A stretch of 64,000 nucleotides of DNA, from contig CP136062.1 in NCBI GenBank assembly GCA_032622095.1, forward strand, positions 39,058,918-39,122,917. The letters run 5' to 3'. The notes below the pieces were generated by a model that saw nothing but the letters and a program-made list of their open reading frames with translations, was not told where the DNA came from and made no database searches. Both the position numbers and the translations under genes were made by a program. The DNA is from Siphonodentalium dalli (lineage: Eukaryota > Mollusca > Scaphopoda > Gadilida > Siphonodentaliidae). Position 1 is the stretch's first letter, and each line of letters begins with the position of its first letter. Positions 29,946-40,940 of this stretch are shown in pieces.

Positions 29946-30185
29946 TCAGAGTACTTCTTTTCGAATATCAGACTCGGTGATAACGATATTTTGAAATTGT
30001 TCGTAGGTCACCGTCCTTTCAATGTTTTTGGCTTCGTCTTTAAACACACGAAATAACTCGCTTTCATCAGTTGTATAGAAAGCGATAGCGAATAACTCCG
30101 GCCACATTTGGTTCGGCTGTAAACACACGTCGTGATCGTTTTGGCTGGGTCTGTTATTTATACAGCCGTAACAAGTTTTTTCCAC
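29946..30185 (-). pseudogene. Small CxxC protein, copy 3, 5' frameshifted
   Basis: Identical in frame and length to copy 2 (79 aa from MEKTCYGC), with the same missing T. Confidence 0.6.
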
Positions 30186-30224
30186 TTCAACGCGTAATTG
30201 CTTCGAACCAGTTCGGCGTAAATA

Positions 30225-30707
30225 TTAATTAACAATCCACGTAAATCGTCGCAGTGTGTGGCCGTAACGGGTGTTAATAGCTCTTCCTGTTCCTTTATAC
30301 TTTATACTTTGGTCTATATTCTGTATATTCTTCTTCAATTCGTCCAATTCTTGAGTTTTGAGAGTGATTCCGTTCGATGACGGGTTGAGATTTCCGTCGT
30401 TTCGATAAAACTTGCGGATATGTATTAGGGTACATCCCGCGTAAATACAAACGTTAATATATCTGTCCCTTCCCAAGTAAATCATATCCATTTCCGTCCC
30501 GTCTATTCCTTGAATACGACTGTGAATTTCGTATTCGATAACGGCTAAGTTCGTTCTAAGAATTTCGTATTCTCCAATATGCAGACTGATACCGGTTTTG
30601 GAAGGTTTAAGGTTTCCATCCTGCGTGTAATATCTCCTTATATGCACATTCACTATACCTTGGTAGGAAGACACGTCTGCGTAAATATCTCTACCGAGGT
30701 AAATCAT
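30225..30707 (-). CDS. Tandem PC4 domain protein, copy 3
   Basis: 160 aa, like copy 2, with the first-domain Thr as in copy 1. It lacks the first ATG of copy 1 and has the longer C-terminus. Confidence 0.65.
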   Translation of the reverse strand: MIYLGRDIYADVSSYQGIVNVHIRRYYTQDGNLKPSKTGISLHIGEYEILRTNLAVIEYEIHSRIQGIDGTEMDMIYLGRDRYINVCIYAGCTLIHIRKFYRNDGNLNPSSNGITLKTQELDELKKNIQNIDQSIKYKGTGRAINTRYGHTLRRFTWIVN

Positions 30708-30858
30708 TTTGTGCTTGGAAAAAATAATAGAATATACTAAACGGTTGTGTTACGTTCGTACTTTATATACCGGGTAGCTGAACTGGCTCGAACCGGTTTT
30801 ATCCAGAATACCTCCCGCTCAGGGTTATTGTGGGTGTGTTATATATAGATCTTCCTAA

Positions 30859-31122
30859 TTAGGTTATAGATACTTCGCTGATAGTGCGTTGCATAGACGG
30901 GGCCGGTAGCATATGACCCAGGCATCCGCTTACTAAACTCGTCCAGAATGCCGTTTGATTTGTTCCTGCACTTAGATTTACCAAGCTTACGACGATCACT
31001 ATCATAATAACGGTTACCTGGCAGAAATATACAATTTGCGCACGAGAAATTTCTCTACCCATCCAATCCCATTTAGTCGACCTGTTGGACGGCGCTCTCT
31101 CTATAGTGTCAACGTCATCCAT
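30859..31122 (-). CDS. Small two-helix membrane protein, copy 3
   Basis: 87 aa with W18 as in copy 1 and the longer C-terminus as in copy 2. Confidence 0.6.
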   Translation of the reverse strand: MDDVDTIERAPSNRSTKWDWMGREISRAQIVYFCQVTVIMIVIVVSLVNLSAGTNQTAFWTSLVSGCLGHMLPAPSMQRTISEVSIT

Positions 31123-31180
31123 CGCACGAAGTGATTAGGGAACTGTCGGGTGTACTGCCCTCGTATTTCCTTATAAGTAA

Positions 31181-31821
31181 TTATTTTTGCGACGTTTCGG
31201 AATAACCGCATAAAATTCTGTTAATATTACGTCGGGTAATATTTTTCATCTCTGCCGCATTTACGTTCCCATCGAGTATGATAACGGGAGCCGGTGATAA
31301 AAACTTGGATCGTTTTATAAGCCATTCCTCGTGCAATTGGTGAAGCGATTGAATATATTCAAAGTTTATCGTCTCTTCCTCCTTTCTGGCTCGTGTTTTA
31401 ATCCTCTCAGCGACAACTTCCGGTTTTGTTCGTAAATATAGAATAAGGTCGGCTTTTATATACGAGTTTTCCAGAAGGCACATAAACCATTCCGTCAAAA
31501 TATTATATTCTATTTCGGTCAGGTTGCCGCTTCGAAACAGATTTTGTGTAAATATATAATGTCCGCTGTATAGTGACCTTTCCATACGTTTTATCGGCTT
31601 GGTAGTTTCTTGTTTGTGGCGCTTGGTAGAAGTCAATTGAACGTATGACTGAAACGTCATTGCCCACCATTTTGCGTTGGTATACATTAATTCCAAAGCG
31701 TTGACACCTTCTATATTCCTCCATCGTTCAACCGGTTCTGCGTTTATACTCACTCGCGGATCCTCTTGAAAATAACTAATATATTGCCTTCTACGCACAC
31801 TGTGTATTTGCTTCCTTCCAT
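31181..31821 (-). pseudogene. Deoxynucleoside kinase, copy 3, P-loop deleted
   Basis: It carries the same 22-bp P-loop deletion as copy 2 (near 31779) but not the premature stop. The remainder of the kinase, including ERS and the Arg-rich lid, stays open to 31181. With the alternative ATG at 31849 it makes a 222-codon frame whose first 24 residues are non-kinase sequence. Without a P-loop it cannot bind ATP in the usual way. Confidence 0.85.
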
Positions 31822-31835
31822 TTTTTGTGTTGTTG

Positions 31836-32237
31836 CTAGAATGACACAAATATTTCCGTAAAAGATAACTTCGTATCTATATCCGGTATAACGTCCCAGT
31901 ATAGATCTGGTTGGTCCTCCGGTGATGCTATATTATCCATTATAGGTTCTTTTTCCGGATATATGTCTGTTCTGGGTTGAAGGTTTTGTTTGCGCCTCCT
32001 TGATACTTTTGATAGTACGCTGGGTTGATACCGCGTTTTTCTTTTTAGACGCAGAATAGCCGGTCGATATAGAGTGTTGGCCGCTACTTTCTTGGTATTA
32101 TTCTTTATTCTTTGATCTATTATATGTGCTCGTAATATAACCGCGTTATATATTCCTTTTATAGTACCAATATATAGCATAGGGATATTTATATCAGCGA
32201 TATCCGCTAATAATTTGGTTACTCGAACGGCTTTCAT
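31836..32237 (-). CDS. Unknown 133-aa protein, copy 3
   Basis: Full-length and open, with K to I at residue 16 relative to the others. Description as for copy 1. Confidence 0.55.
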   Translation of the reverse strand: MKAVRVTKLLADIADINIPMLYIGTIKGIYNAVILRAHIIDQRIKNNTKKVAANTLYRPAILRLKRKTRYQPSVLSKVSRRRKQNLQPRTDIYPEKEPIMDNIASPEDQPDLYWDVIPDIDTKLSFTEIFVSF

Positions 32238-32442
32238 TTATCTTCTATATAATATCTTCCCCTTTGTGATGATAGCCGCTATGATAATACGTTGTTAGCT
32301 GTACTACTTTTGATGCTGGAGGGGATTTATATAAGACGTGTTACTGTAGTGTGTGACATTGTTGCGGCGTGCTTATCTCATTAACCGATTTGTTGTAACT
32401 GAACTGCTGTTTGCCGATCACGCGCTATTCTCGTGATAACCT

Positions 32443-32904
32443 TGACCGATTTGTTGTGGAAATTTTTGTTTGCCTATTACTTAGACGTACACGCCCCCCC
32501 CCCCGATCACGCGCTAATGTCGTGATAACCCGGCCACGATCACGCGCTATTGTCGTGATAACCGTCGCCGACTTGTTGCGGAATATTTTGTTTGCCCTTG
32601 ACCTAGAGATACGCGCGTTGTTTACGCGCTATTCTGGTGATAACCTTGGCCGGTTTGTTATATATAACCTAGACATACACACCCGTGATGCCGCGTTATT
32701 CTCGTGATAACCTTGGCCGATTTGTTGTGGAATATATAGTTTACCCGTGACCTAGACATATTACACCCGTGATCACGTGCTATTGTCGTGATAACCTTCA
32801 CCGATATACACCCACGCGTCGTGACCTATAACCCCTGATGGCACAGGAACAGGCGCTCAAATCAACAATCAAACGGTATACTAGAATACTCTTCATATAC
32901 TACT
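32443..32904 (-). repeat. Right terminal inverted repeat, copy 3
   Basis: Same as copies 1 and 2, with one change in the terminal 17 bases (cttcAtatac). It is followed by ATCATG (32905-32910), the host flank and then unique host sequence after 33385. Confidence 0.9.
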
Positions 32905-33292
32905 ATCATGCATAACTTTGTGGTAATACATGACTCATGATACATTACCCTTGAGAACAAAATAAACACGATTTGTGACATTAACTAAATTACGATACCA
33001 CCTCCGTGTACGTGGTATCGCCAAACCGGAGGGTATCACCAAACCGGAGGGTATCACCAAACCCGAGGGTATCGCCAAACCCGAGAATTGTGGTTTTGAT
33101 AAATGAACATATCTTCCCGCAGATAAAGCTATATATCTCCCAGTTAAAATGTGATATCCACTATTCAAAACATAATTTCGCAAAGCAGAATGTCCCCCCC
33201 CCCCCAATGGGAAAGCGACCACAGCTTGCTCTCACCCCGATAAATTTAATAGAAATTCTGACTCATTTCCCATTTTATTATAAATAGTAGAC

Positions 33293-34371
33293 ACTTTTTG
33301 ACGTTACGAGTTCGTTTGAAACATAATTATAAGTCATAGATGTCGGATAATGCGTGTATCAATAGAAAAATATATGTTTAATTAACCATATAATTGTCTA
33401 GCCTGCAGAGCGGTTCGCAAATATTATATATGCGTCCAAGTGTGGGTACCCACCATAATTTCGGGTATCAACGCCGCATATCGGGATGTCGCCAAACGCA
33501 GATCTGGGATCATTCGGACAGGCCGGCACTTGGATCATCTTTAGGGTGGGGTGAATGTGTAAGGGTGAAAACGTGTATGTTTGTTATTGTCTTATGTATT
33601 ATAGGCTATTCTGTGTTATTTCACATTATAGGCCCAGAACTGTACACCTAATGGAAACATTAAATCAGTGTAAATCATGAGTTAGCAGGGACATGGATAC
33701 AGGGTCCCCGTTGGGGGTGTTTACCCGTTGTTTCTAAATGCACACCCTTCCAGTAACTTTTATTTGCACCCCATGTCATGTTCGAGTTTTCGTCAAAGTT
33801 GGACGAACTCATTATAAACTCGATGAAAACTCGAACCTAACATGGGGGTGCAAACAGTTACTGGAAGGGGTGCATTAAGAAACTATAGTCGAACACCCCC
33901 AACAGGGACCCTCTAGCCACGTCCCTGCTAGCTCATGATTTACACTGATTTAATGTTTCCTTTCGTTGTACTGTTCCGGTCCTATAATGTCGAATAACAC
34001 AGAATAGCCTTGTAATATTAATATGATATTAGAACATAAAACCCAAACAAACAAACACGTTTTCATTCGTGCACATGCACCCCCACCCTAAAGATGATCC
34101 ATGTGCCGGCCTGTCCGAATGATAATTGGGATATTTTCATTCGCATCTTTGACATCCCAGATCTGCGTTTGGCGGCATCTCGATATGCGGCGTTGATACC
34201 CTAAATTATGGTGGGTACCCACACTGGGACACATATATAATTTTTGCGAACCGCTCTGCAGGCTAGAACATTTTATGGTTAATTAAACGTATATTTTTCT
34301 ATTGCTACACGCATTATCCGCCATCTATGGCTTATAATTATGTTTCAAACGAACTCGTAACGTCAAAAAGT
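33293..34371. mobile_element. Foldback element with about 0.5-kb inverted arms
   Basis: The left arm begins ctttttgacgttacgag and the right arm ends with its reverse complement. The arms match all along: 'tttaattaaccat', 'gcctgcagagcggttcgcaa', 'gtgggtacccacc', 'tgtgttattc', 'gtaaatcatgag', 'cagggac'. The centre lies near 33832, in a short hairpin built on cgagttttc/gaaaactcg. There are no genes. It looks like a non-autonomous snapback or foldback transposon. The first roughly 90 bp of its left arm are also found at the ends of copies 1 and 2 of the triplicated unit. Confidence 0.85.
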
Positions 34372-35705
34372 TTTATTGTGCTCAAATAGGCTAACACTAG
34401 CGTTCAAATTGTCTGCAACGCTGGTGTTCAGATCTTAACGCAAGTGTTCAACTTATAACACTAGTGATCAACACACCAGATCAATAAAGTTAACATTAGT
34501 GTTCAGCATTTGAAGGCATAATGGTGTTCAGAACACATGCAACAGATATCAAACGGTAAATTTGCGTTCCAATAGGCAATATTGAACACTAGTGTTAAGA
34601 TTTTGGTAATAATTGTAAACAGTGACGTTATCAGGAGGTAAATACTTATGTTCAACGCAGCCATAAACTAGAATGGAATATATTTGATTACCTTATATGT
34701 ATCCCAATAGGTATAACCGTATACCCTATTCATGACAGGAGCATCCTGCAATTTTGCGAAGTGCTGTGCAAAGGCATACTCTTAGATATGCGAGTTCCCC
34801 ATAGGGAGCCTTGCATATATAAGATAACTAAAAATATTTACCTTTACCTTGCATGCCTAATCCAGTGCATTCCCTTATATATTCGAGGCTTCCTGTGGGA
34901 CTTTGTGTACCATGAATGTACAGATTGCAGTATACTGCGTACACATTCGATAATTGAGGTGTGCATTACAATTGTAATGGTTCAAGGATAATTTCCGCAT
35001 GTATGTACAAGCGATGCAAGCGAACATCTGATGAATCATTTGCAACTTTCTAAACTTGTAATTTGTTTGAACGTTTGCCTATTTCTAACTGTGGTAATGT
35101 GGGAGTCAACTAACGGAAGTGGCAGCGAGGTGTTAAAATTATGAGTTGTTTAAATGATAACAAGATGGTAACAATATGGTCAATATCGCTGTAAATGTAC
35201 ATGTATGTCGGTGTGTGCATGGTGGGACAGCGTCCACATATGTACTGTATCCGTACCAGTGTTCACCCGAATCGGTCGCCCACCCCCCCCCCCTCCCGTG
35301 ATTATTATCTCGCGTTACTTCGTGTTATTATAATATGATAAATAAGTATAATTATCATGTAATACAATATGCTCTGTCAGTCATGGACACCGATATGTCG
35401 GCAGTCGACGGATCCATCGGCGGTGTCACCGTTGCGTAGCAGCATTCGGCTATGCCCAAATAAAAAGTACATGTAACTTAAGGCGACGCGGATCTATCAG
35501 AGTATCAATGTATTTTTAAAACTAAATGCTCACATTCATTCAGCCGTCGTACACGTTCATAACATCCTCCAAGACAGCCAGGTGCGACCAATGTCCCCGC
35601 TCATTTGGTACCATTGAAGAATATATGTAACAAATGAATGAATTTGAGCCACGCATGAGTGCAAAATAGCCCCATTTACTTATGAACGATGTAAAACAAG
35701 ATGAT
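34372..35705. other. Intergenic; short dispersed 'actagtgttca' motifs
   Basis: 34380-34620 carries eight or so variants of 'acactagtgttcaa' in both orientations, which could be the remnant of a short repeat array. A C tract of about 12 lies near 35283. There is no supported gene. A 76-codon frame at 34761-34991 has no recognisable feature. Confidence 0.4.
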
Positions 35706-35761
35706 AATTATAATGAAAATGAATTTATGGCTGGAGTCATAAATTTATTTTCATTATAATT
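35706..35761. repeat. 24-bp-stem hairpin
   Basis: The arms aattataatgaaaatgaat.. and ..atttattttcattataatt pair over 24 bp with one mismatch around an 8-base loop (gctggagt). It may be a short MITE remnant. Confidence 0.8.
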
Positions 35762-36096
35762 ACCATTGTGTTTGCATCTTTCATAGAGCACAAGATACAA
35801 GACACAACATTGTATTGCAATAATACCTCAATGGGCAGTTGCAAACATATAACATATAATATAAAACATATATGTACGATAATAGCATGAATTAAACAAA
35901 AACCCGACTCAGTCAAAATTTTTATTCAGTATACTCACTCACAAGTTGTTCTTATAAGTAGTATGCACTTGATCAAATCTGCCGTTTTTCAAAGAAGGAC
36001 CGGATCATGTCGCATATGTTATATATGGTATCAATGTTCCTATTTTCTATTATATAATTAAATTTATTGTCTACTGTCATTCGGTTATATACTCGC

Positions 36097-36333
36097 CTAT
36101 ATTGATGTGAAACAACCAATGCGAATGTTTTCGAACGCCGGATAATTCATAACAAGGTGTGATTCGGTCCCAACTGAGTTTGTCCTACAGACAGGATATA
36201 TTATATCCTTTATTTCTGACGGGGGCTGTTTGTGTATTCCCTTCTCAGTCTCAAACTTGTGATTACTTACGCGTAACCTTAAGAAGAGAATTCTCGCGTC
36301 AACTGATTTGGTATTGGTAATATACGGTTCCAC
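36097..36333 (-). pseudogene. LINE ORF2 C-terminal fragment
   Basis: 78 aa. 'RLRVSNHKFETEKG' followed by a Cys/His cluster (PVCRTNS...ESHLVMNYPAFENIR) is the pattern at the extreme C-terminus of many invertebrate non-LTR retrotransposon ORF2 proteins (L-R-S-H-x-L-x-I-E-x-G ... CxxC ... H-x3-C). The second Cys and last Cys are changed. A 3' fragment of a - strand LINE insertion. Confidence 0.65.
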
Positions 36334-38549
36334 CTAATAATATGCTGAGCATATTATGCACTAATCCGTGGCTCAAATTCATTCATTTGTTGCATATATG
36401 CTGTTGAATATAAAAGGAGATGGTCCCATAAATGGCCGGATTTAGTGTACAGTACCGCGCTTTGACGATAATCGCTGAATGTGCCGATATCGGGTACCCT
36501 CACTGCAGAATATATGCTCGATTATGATACGTCGCGCACAGATCTCGAAGATGATTTTTGATATGTTTATTATAATTGTGTACCACTCCTGGTCAAGTGA
36601 TATCGTTAATATGCTATGATGCGGTTTGATCCTGCTGAATTTCTATGATGATGTTAGGGCAAACTGATGCTGTTAAGAAAAAGTACCGTTATTTTTTTCT
36701 AAAGTTGTCATTTGTGTGGTGTTTGGCTAATCGAGGGATTTGGGAAAAAGCCCGGGGAAAATTTTTGTTTCCGAAATATAAACATTTTACCTATTTAAGG
36801 TCTCCGAATCAGTGACGTAGCTACATAATAATTGTTGTGGGGGTGTCAATCTTGAATTTACCAACTGCATCATCTTAAACCAGACACCAAACTTCTTGTT
36901 TCGCGAGTTTCCATTTGCACCCACGATTTGGAATGAAACTTTCCACCCGGCACCCAGGATTTCCAACTGTTGGCAATTCCCAAATTGAATAAGACTGGAA
37001 CATTTCCAAATGGTATACATTTCAGACAACAATTTTTACTAGAGTTGAAAAAATATGTTACTGGAGGTGTAAATAAAACTATTCCTACTGATTGTTGGAA
37101 CATCAGACAATGAAAACATATTCAACATATACTTACAAAAGTTACCAAGTAATGATGTGTCAGGCATGAAATTTGCAAACTGTTTTGACCAAATTTGGCA
37201 GGGTGAGAACCAATTGCCATAACTGTCGCCAATTTGCCCATCTTATACACCGACAATCTCTGGAGTCACGTCACATGGGTTTGTAACGCGCTCCGCTGCC
37301 AGCAATGGGCATGCACCCATAGTTGCAAACAATAATTTCATTTTACAAACTTTACATTACGTGCGTATCATTTTGCATCGTGTACGCCAAAGAAGCGTGT
37401 CATATTGATAAGTTTTGTCAATGTTGACATGACTGGAGCTGTTGGAAGGAAGTTATTACGTTGTCACAATAATTATTTTAGCTGGAGTGTAGTCACGTCG
37501 AGTAATATTAGGATTTATGTATTTGGTTGGGGTCAATTTTTGTATGGATGCCTCCCCCACAAACGACCAATGACTACAGGGACGTTGCCGCTGTATTAAT
37601 TTTTTTGTTCAAAGAAACTTTGATCTTCCATCACTAACCTTCCATAGTATACCATAATTGTACTGAATGTTATTGTCACTAGTTCCATATAGACCTAATA
37701 TAAAGCAATATAAACTGGGCCCAGAACACAGGAAATCGCGTCGTTTTGAATGTAGTATACGCAATATTTCCCGGGGGGGGGGGCTAATCCAGACCCCCAC
37801 ATACGAGAGGGGGTTTAGAGAGGGGGTTTAACCCCCCTCTCGTGCTCTCCCCCACTCGCCGCTTCGCCGATCGGATGATGCTACGCATCATATATACAAC
37901 AAATTCAACAATACATAGGGCCCCCCCTTTTCAATTTTTTCTGGATCCGCCACTGACACCCTTCCACTTCCATCATCCAATCATCACGAACTTCGTATTG
38001 ATCTTGATATTGATCTGCTAGATGGGAGCTATCAAATGTTTTTGATATTCATTGGAAACCATAGCTGCCAGTGGTCATCTTGGATTTTATTTTATATATA
38101 TCTCTTCATGTTGGATAATCTTGTATTACAATCTAGACATTTCAATTTACCGCATTCCTAATCGCTCCATTGACTGTAACACATGAACTTATTCCCTTTC
38201 GAAGTTGAGCTACAGTGTCATTGACACTTTCATTATGGCAGTTCATCATTTCCAATAGCGTTCCCAAGATTGCTCGTCCAAAAATATTATTAAAGTCACC
38301 TTTTTGACATGCATTGTTTTAGTATGCTTGATGTGGTCTTCAGATAGCATAGATTCTTTCGGGAACTTAGTCAAGATGGTGCACTAGCTTAACCATTAGG
38401 TAGTTTTCTATGTAGTTCTGTCTAAACTTCCACCTGCTGACATAGCTCAGTTGTGGAAACCCCTTCACCATGACACACCCCTCACCTGTATATATCTTGG
38501 TATCAAGTTATCAGTTTTAACTCTACCTATAGCCAGGGATGTGGCTAGA
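36334..38549. other. No supported gene; short repeats
   Basis: Intergenic DNA. 36790-37060 has 'tttccaactgttgg' phrases shared with 38590-39330. A G tract and a pyrimidine-rich inverted stretch (gagagggggttta / taacccccctctc) lie near 37800-37850. No gene is seen. Confidence 0.4.
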
Positions 38550-38589
38550 GGGGGGTGTGGTGGGTGTCTCACTCCCAGCAGAGAGCTAT

Positions 38590-39330
38590 GTTTTCAATAG
38601 TTGGAAATTTCATACCTGCCACAACGAAATTTCACACCAACAATAGGTTGAAAATGTTCTTGTAGTTTGATTATAAAACAATTTATTGGGGGAATTTATT
38701 GTTTTTCGACCAATATTTGCATATGTTCCTATTTTTGGTCAAAAATTTTGACAGAAATGGTCATCAGTAGGAAATTATCCAACCTTAGGGGGGGTGACAG
38801 GTTGGAAATTTCCAACACTTGGAAAGCTTGTGTCCTGGTCCTCCCCCGTGGCCAGTCAAAAACTTATAGTTAATTTAAGAAAACAATATTGTCATACAAT
38901 TGGTCAACATTGTCATTGGAATTGTCATCAGTTGGAAATTTTCCAACCTAAATGGGGGTGTAGGGTTTGAAATTTCCAGCAGTAGGAAGGCTTGAGGCTA
39001 GTCTAGATGTTAGGATTTTGCGATTTTCTTGTTCAGATTTCAAAATTTTCGCACACCGGGCCGAACCATGGTCGGCCCGGTGTGTCATTGCCCCATCCAC
39101 ATGGCCAATACAAAACTGCTAATTAGTTTAGCAAAACAATATTTTACTACATTTGGTCAAACTTGTAGACATAAATGGTCATCAGTTGAAGAATTTCCCA
39201 ACCTGAGGGGGAGCATGAGGTTTGAAATTTTCAACACTAGGAAAGCTTCAGTTGAGGCCAGTCTAGATGCTAGGATTTGCGATTTTCTTGTATAGTTTTC
39301 AAAATTTTCTCACACCGGGCCGACTGTTGT
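38590..39330. repeat. Tandem repeat, about 262 bp, with palindrome
   Basis: Two good units and a diverged third share 'gtctagatg(t/c)taggatttgcgattttcttg' (near 38999 and 39262), 'ggaaatttccaac' and 'aaaacaatatt'. The first good unit holds a near-perfect 33-bp palindrome at about 39050-39083 (cacaccgggccga...tcggcccggtgtg). Confidence 0.75.
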
Positions 39331-39479
39331 CGGTAGCTGTGTGCATTTGTCTGGAATTAGATCACTAGTTGTTTTTTTTGGGGCAATTTTCAGGTTAAAA
39401 TATCTTAATGTTCTCATACTGGGGAAAATAGAAGCATGGCTTATTAATATATAGGAAATTAGGCCTGAGCATGAGGTAC

Positions 39480-39640
39480 AACAAGGGGGGGTGCAAATGG
39501 AATTATGCAAAAAGTTGTGTTGGTGCGATTCCGATTCAAGGGGGGGGGGTGCGAATGGAATTATGCAAAACGTTGTGTTGGTGTGATTCCGACTCAAGGG
39601 GGGGTGCAGATGGAAATTCCCAAGGTGGACACCCCCCAGC
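39480..39640. repeat. 58-bp G-rich tandem repeat, about 2.5 units
   Basis: Units contain ggggggtgcaaatggaatt, atgcaaaa and 'gttgtgttggtg', and begin near 39483, 39541 and 39599. Overlapping short frames on both strands are repeat readings. The same 'ccctctagccac(g/a)tccctg' phrase that ends this block (39645-39663) occurs at 33910-33928 inside the foldback element, with related ones near 5093 and 38534. Confidence 0.75.
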
Positions 39641-39674
39641 GGAGACCCTCTAGCCACATCCCTGCCTATAGCCA

Positions 39675-40383
39675 TAACATGGACACATGCTTACGATGCT
39701 ATCCGAAGCAATACTTTATCTGATCTGTCTCATATTTATACATAAACAAGTAAATGATGCAAACCCCTTAATATATCTTTCCAATAATAATAATAATGTA
39801 CAGGCATATATCTATAGAAGATATGGGTTAAACATCTGCCGATCGTGATCATCCTATCGATATTCAATGAGATAAGTCCACAATATGTTCAGTTTTACTT
39901 TTCTTTAAAATAGTCTTTTCTGTGTTTCTTTTCAGAGTATACTTACTGGTATTGGAAATGTTACCAGAACTTGCGCAGCAGACAGAGAGGCATGTATGTT
40001 GTCTGTGCAGATAGAGTATATTATTCATAAATTTTTCGTACATAAATATTGTACCAGGGTATACCAGTGTGATGCAGCCTGTGTGACTTTCGTGATATAA
40101 TGTTGCTGTGAAGTCAAGTCGCCAGTGTATAAGAGTTGCATATCTTTAAAATAATTATGCTTGGCAGGTGAAGAATCAGATGAGCTTGCATTCTTGGAAA
40201 AGATCACTATATCAAGCAGATGTGTAATAAACTATATTGTTTTACTGTACTGTACTTGTTGCAAGGATGGTGTATGCAAAGAAGACAGGAATAATCACAT
40301 TGCTAATTTGATGGGCATACACTGCTTTCATGTCGAGTTAACTGTGACTAAATCCAGAGCCATCTGAACCGCACTGGGTTATT
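39675..40383. other. No supported gene
   Basis: Intergenic DNA with short open frames only (for example 40161-40367), with no recognisable domain. Confidence 0.4.
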
Positions 40384-40453
40384 GCATACCGGCCGCTAGC
40401 TTTAGTTAATTAGACAGCGCTGTCTAATTAACTAACGCTGACGGCCGGTATGC
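40384..40453. repeat. 70-bp perfect-centre palindrome
   Basis: Two 35-bp arms with four mismatches and no loop are centred at 40418/40419 (gacagc|gctgtc). The outer ends are gcataccggcc/ggccggtatgc. Confidence 0.9.
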
Positions 40454-40940
40454 CGGTAATCACAGTTACAACACAGCTCGTATGTTTACCCTTTAAGGCT
40501 TGTTATACTAATTAATTTGCAGTCAGCTGCTTAGATATGTCTTCATAAGCAATGTATATCACGTTTCAAATTTCATTTTTTTAATTTTAAAATTTAATTA
40601 ATTTTTTTTTACATTTTTAGATCCTCAGTCCAGCCTAATATACACCATAAAACTGTCTTTTTCATTGCAAGTTATAATTTTAAATTTTAAATTAAAACTT
40701 TAACTTTAAAAAAAATTTAATTTAATTTTTATGATTTTTTTAAAAACCTGAATCTGAAATGATAAATAAACGAAATTAAAAGTTTTAAAACCTAACTTAC
40801 ATTTAAGAAGGAAGACAGGTAGCAAGACACTGTTTTTAGGTATGGTAACTGGTAGCAAACTAATCTTCCGAAAAAAAATTCTCCGCCTAAACTCTGCTAT
40901 AATATTTTGGTCGCATCTATGAACCGACAAAATAGGAACC
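40454..40940. other. Low-complexity A/T-rich stretch
   Basis: Long runs of A and T with aattt/aaatt motifs at 40570-40740. A 140-codon - strand frame (40706-41128) partly overlaps the next satellite and has no recognisable domain. Confidence 0.5.

Larger units (their letters stand above)
22720..33385. repeat. Tandem triplication of the Polinton right end plus host flank
   Basis: Three head-to-tail units: copy 1 22720-26292 (3573 bp), copy 2 26293-29835 (3543 bp), copy 3 29836-33385 (3550 bp). Each holds five - strand genes, the right TIR, ATCATG and 475 bp of host DNA. Both internal junctions read ttaattaa|gaaagttgg. The left half matches host DNA (as at 33378-33385) and the right half matches element DNA from 22720, with one shared base at most. 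Copies 2 and 3 are almost identical. Copy 1 differs by small indels and substitutions. Confidence 0.95.
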
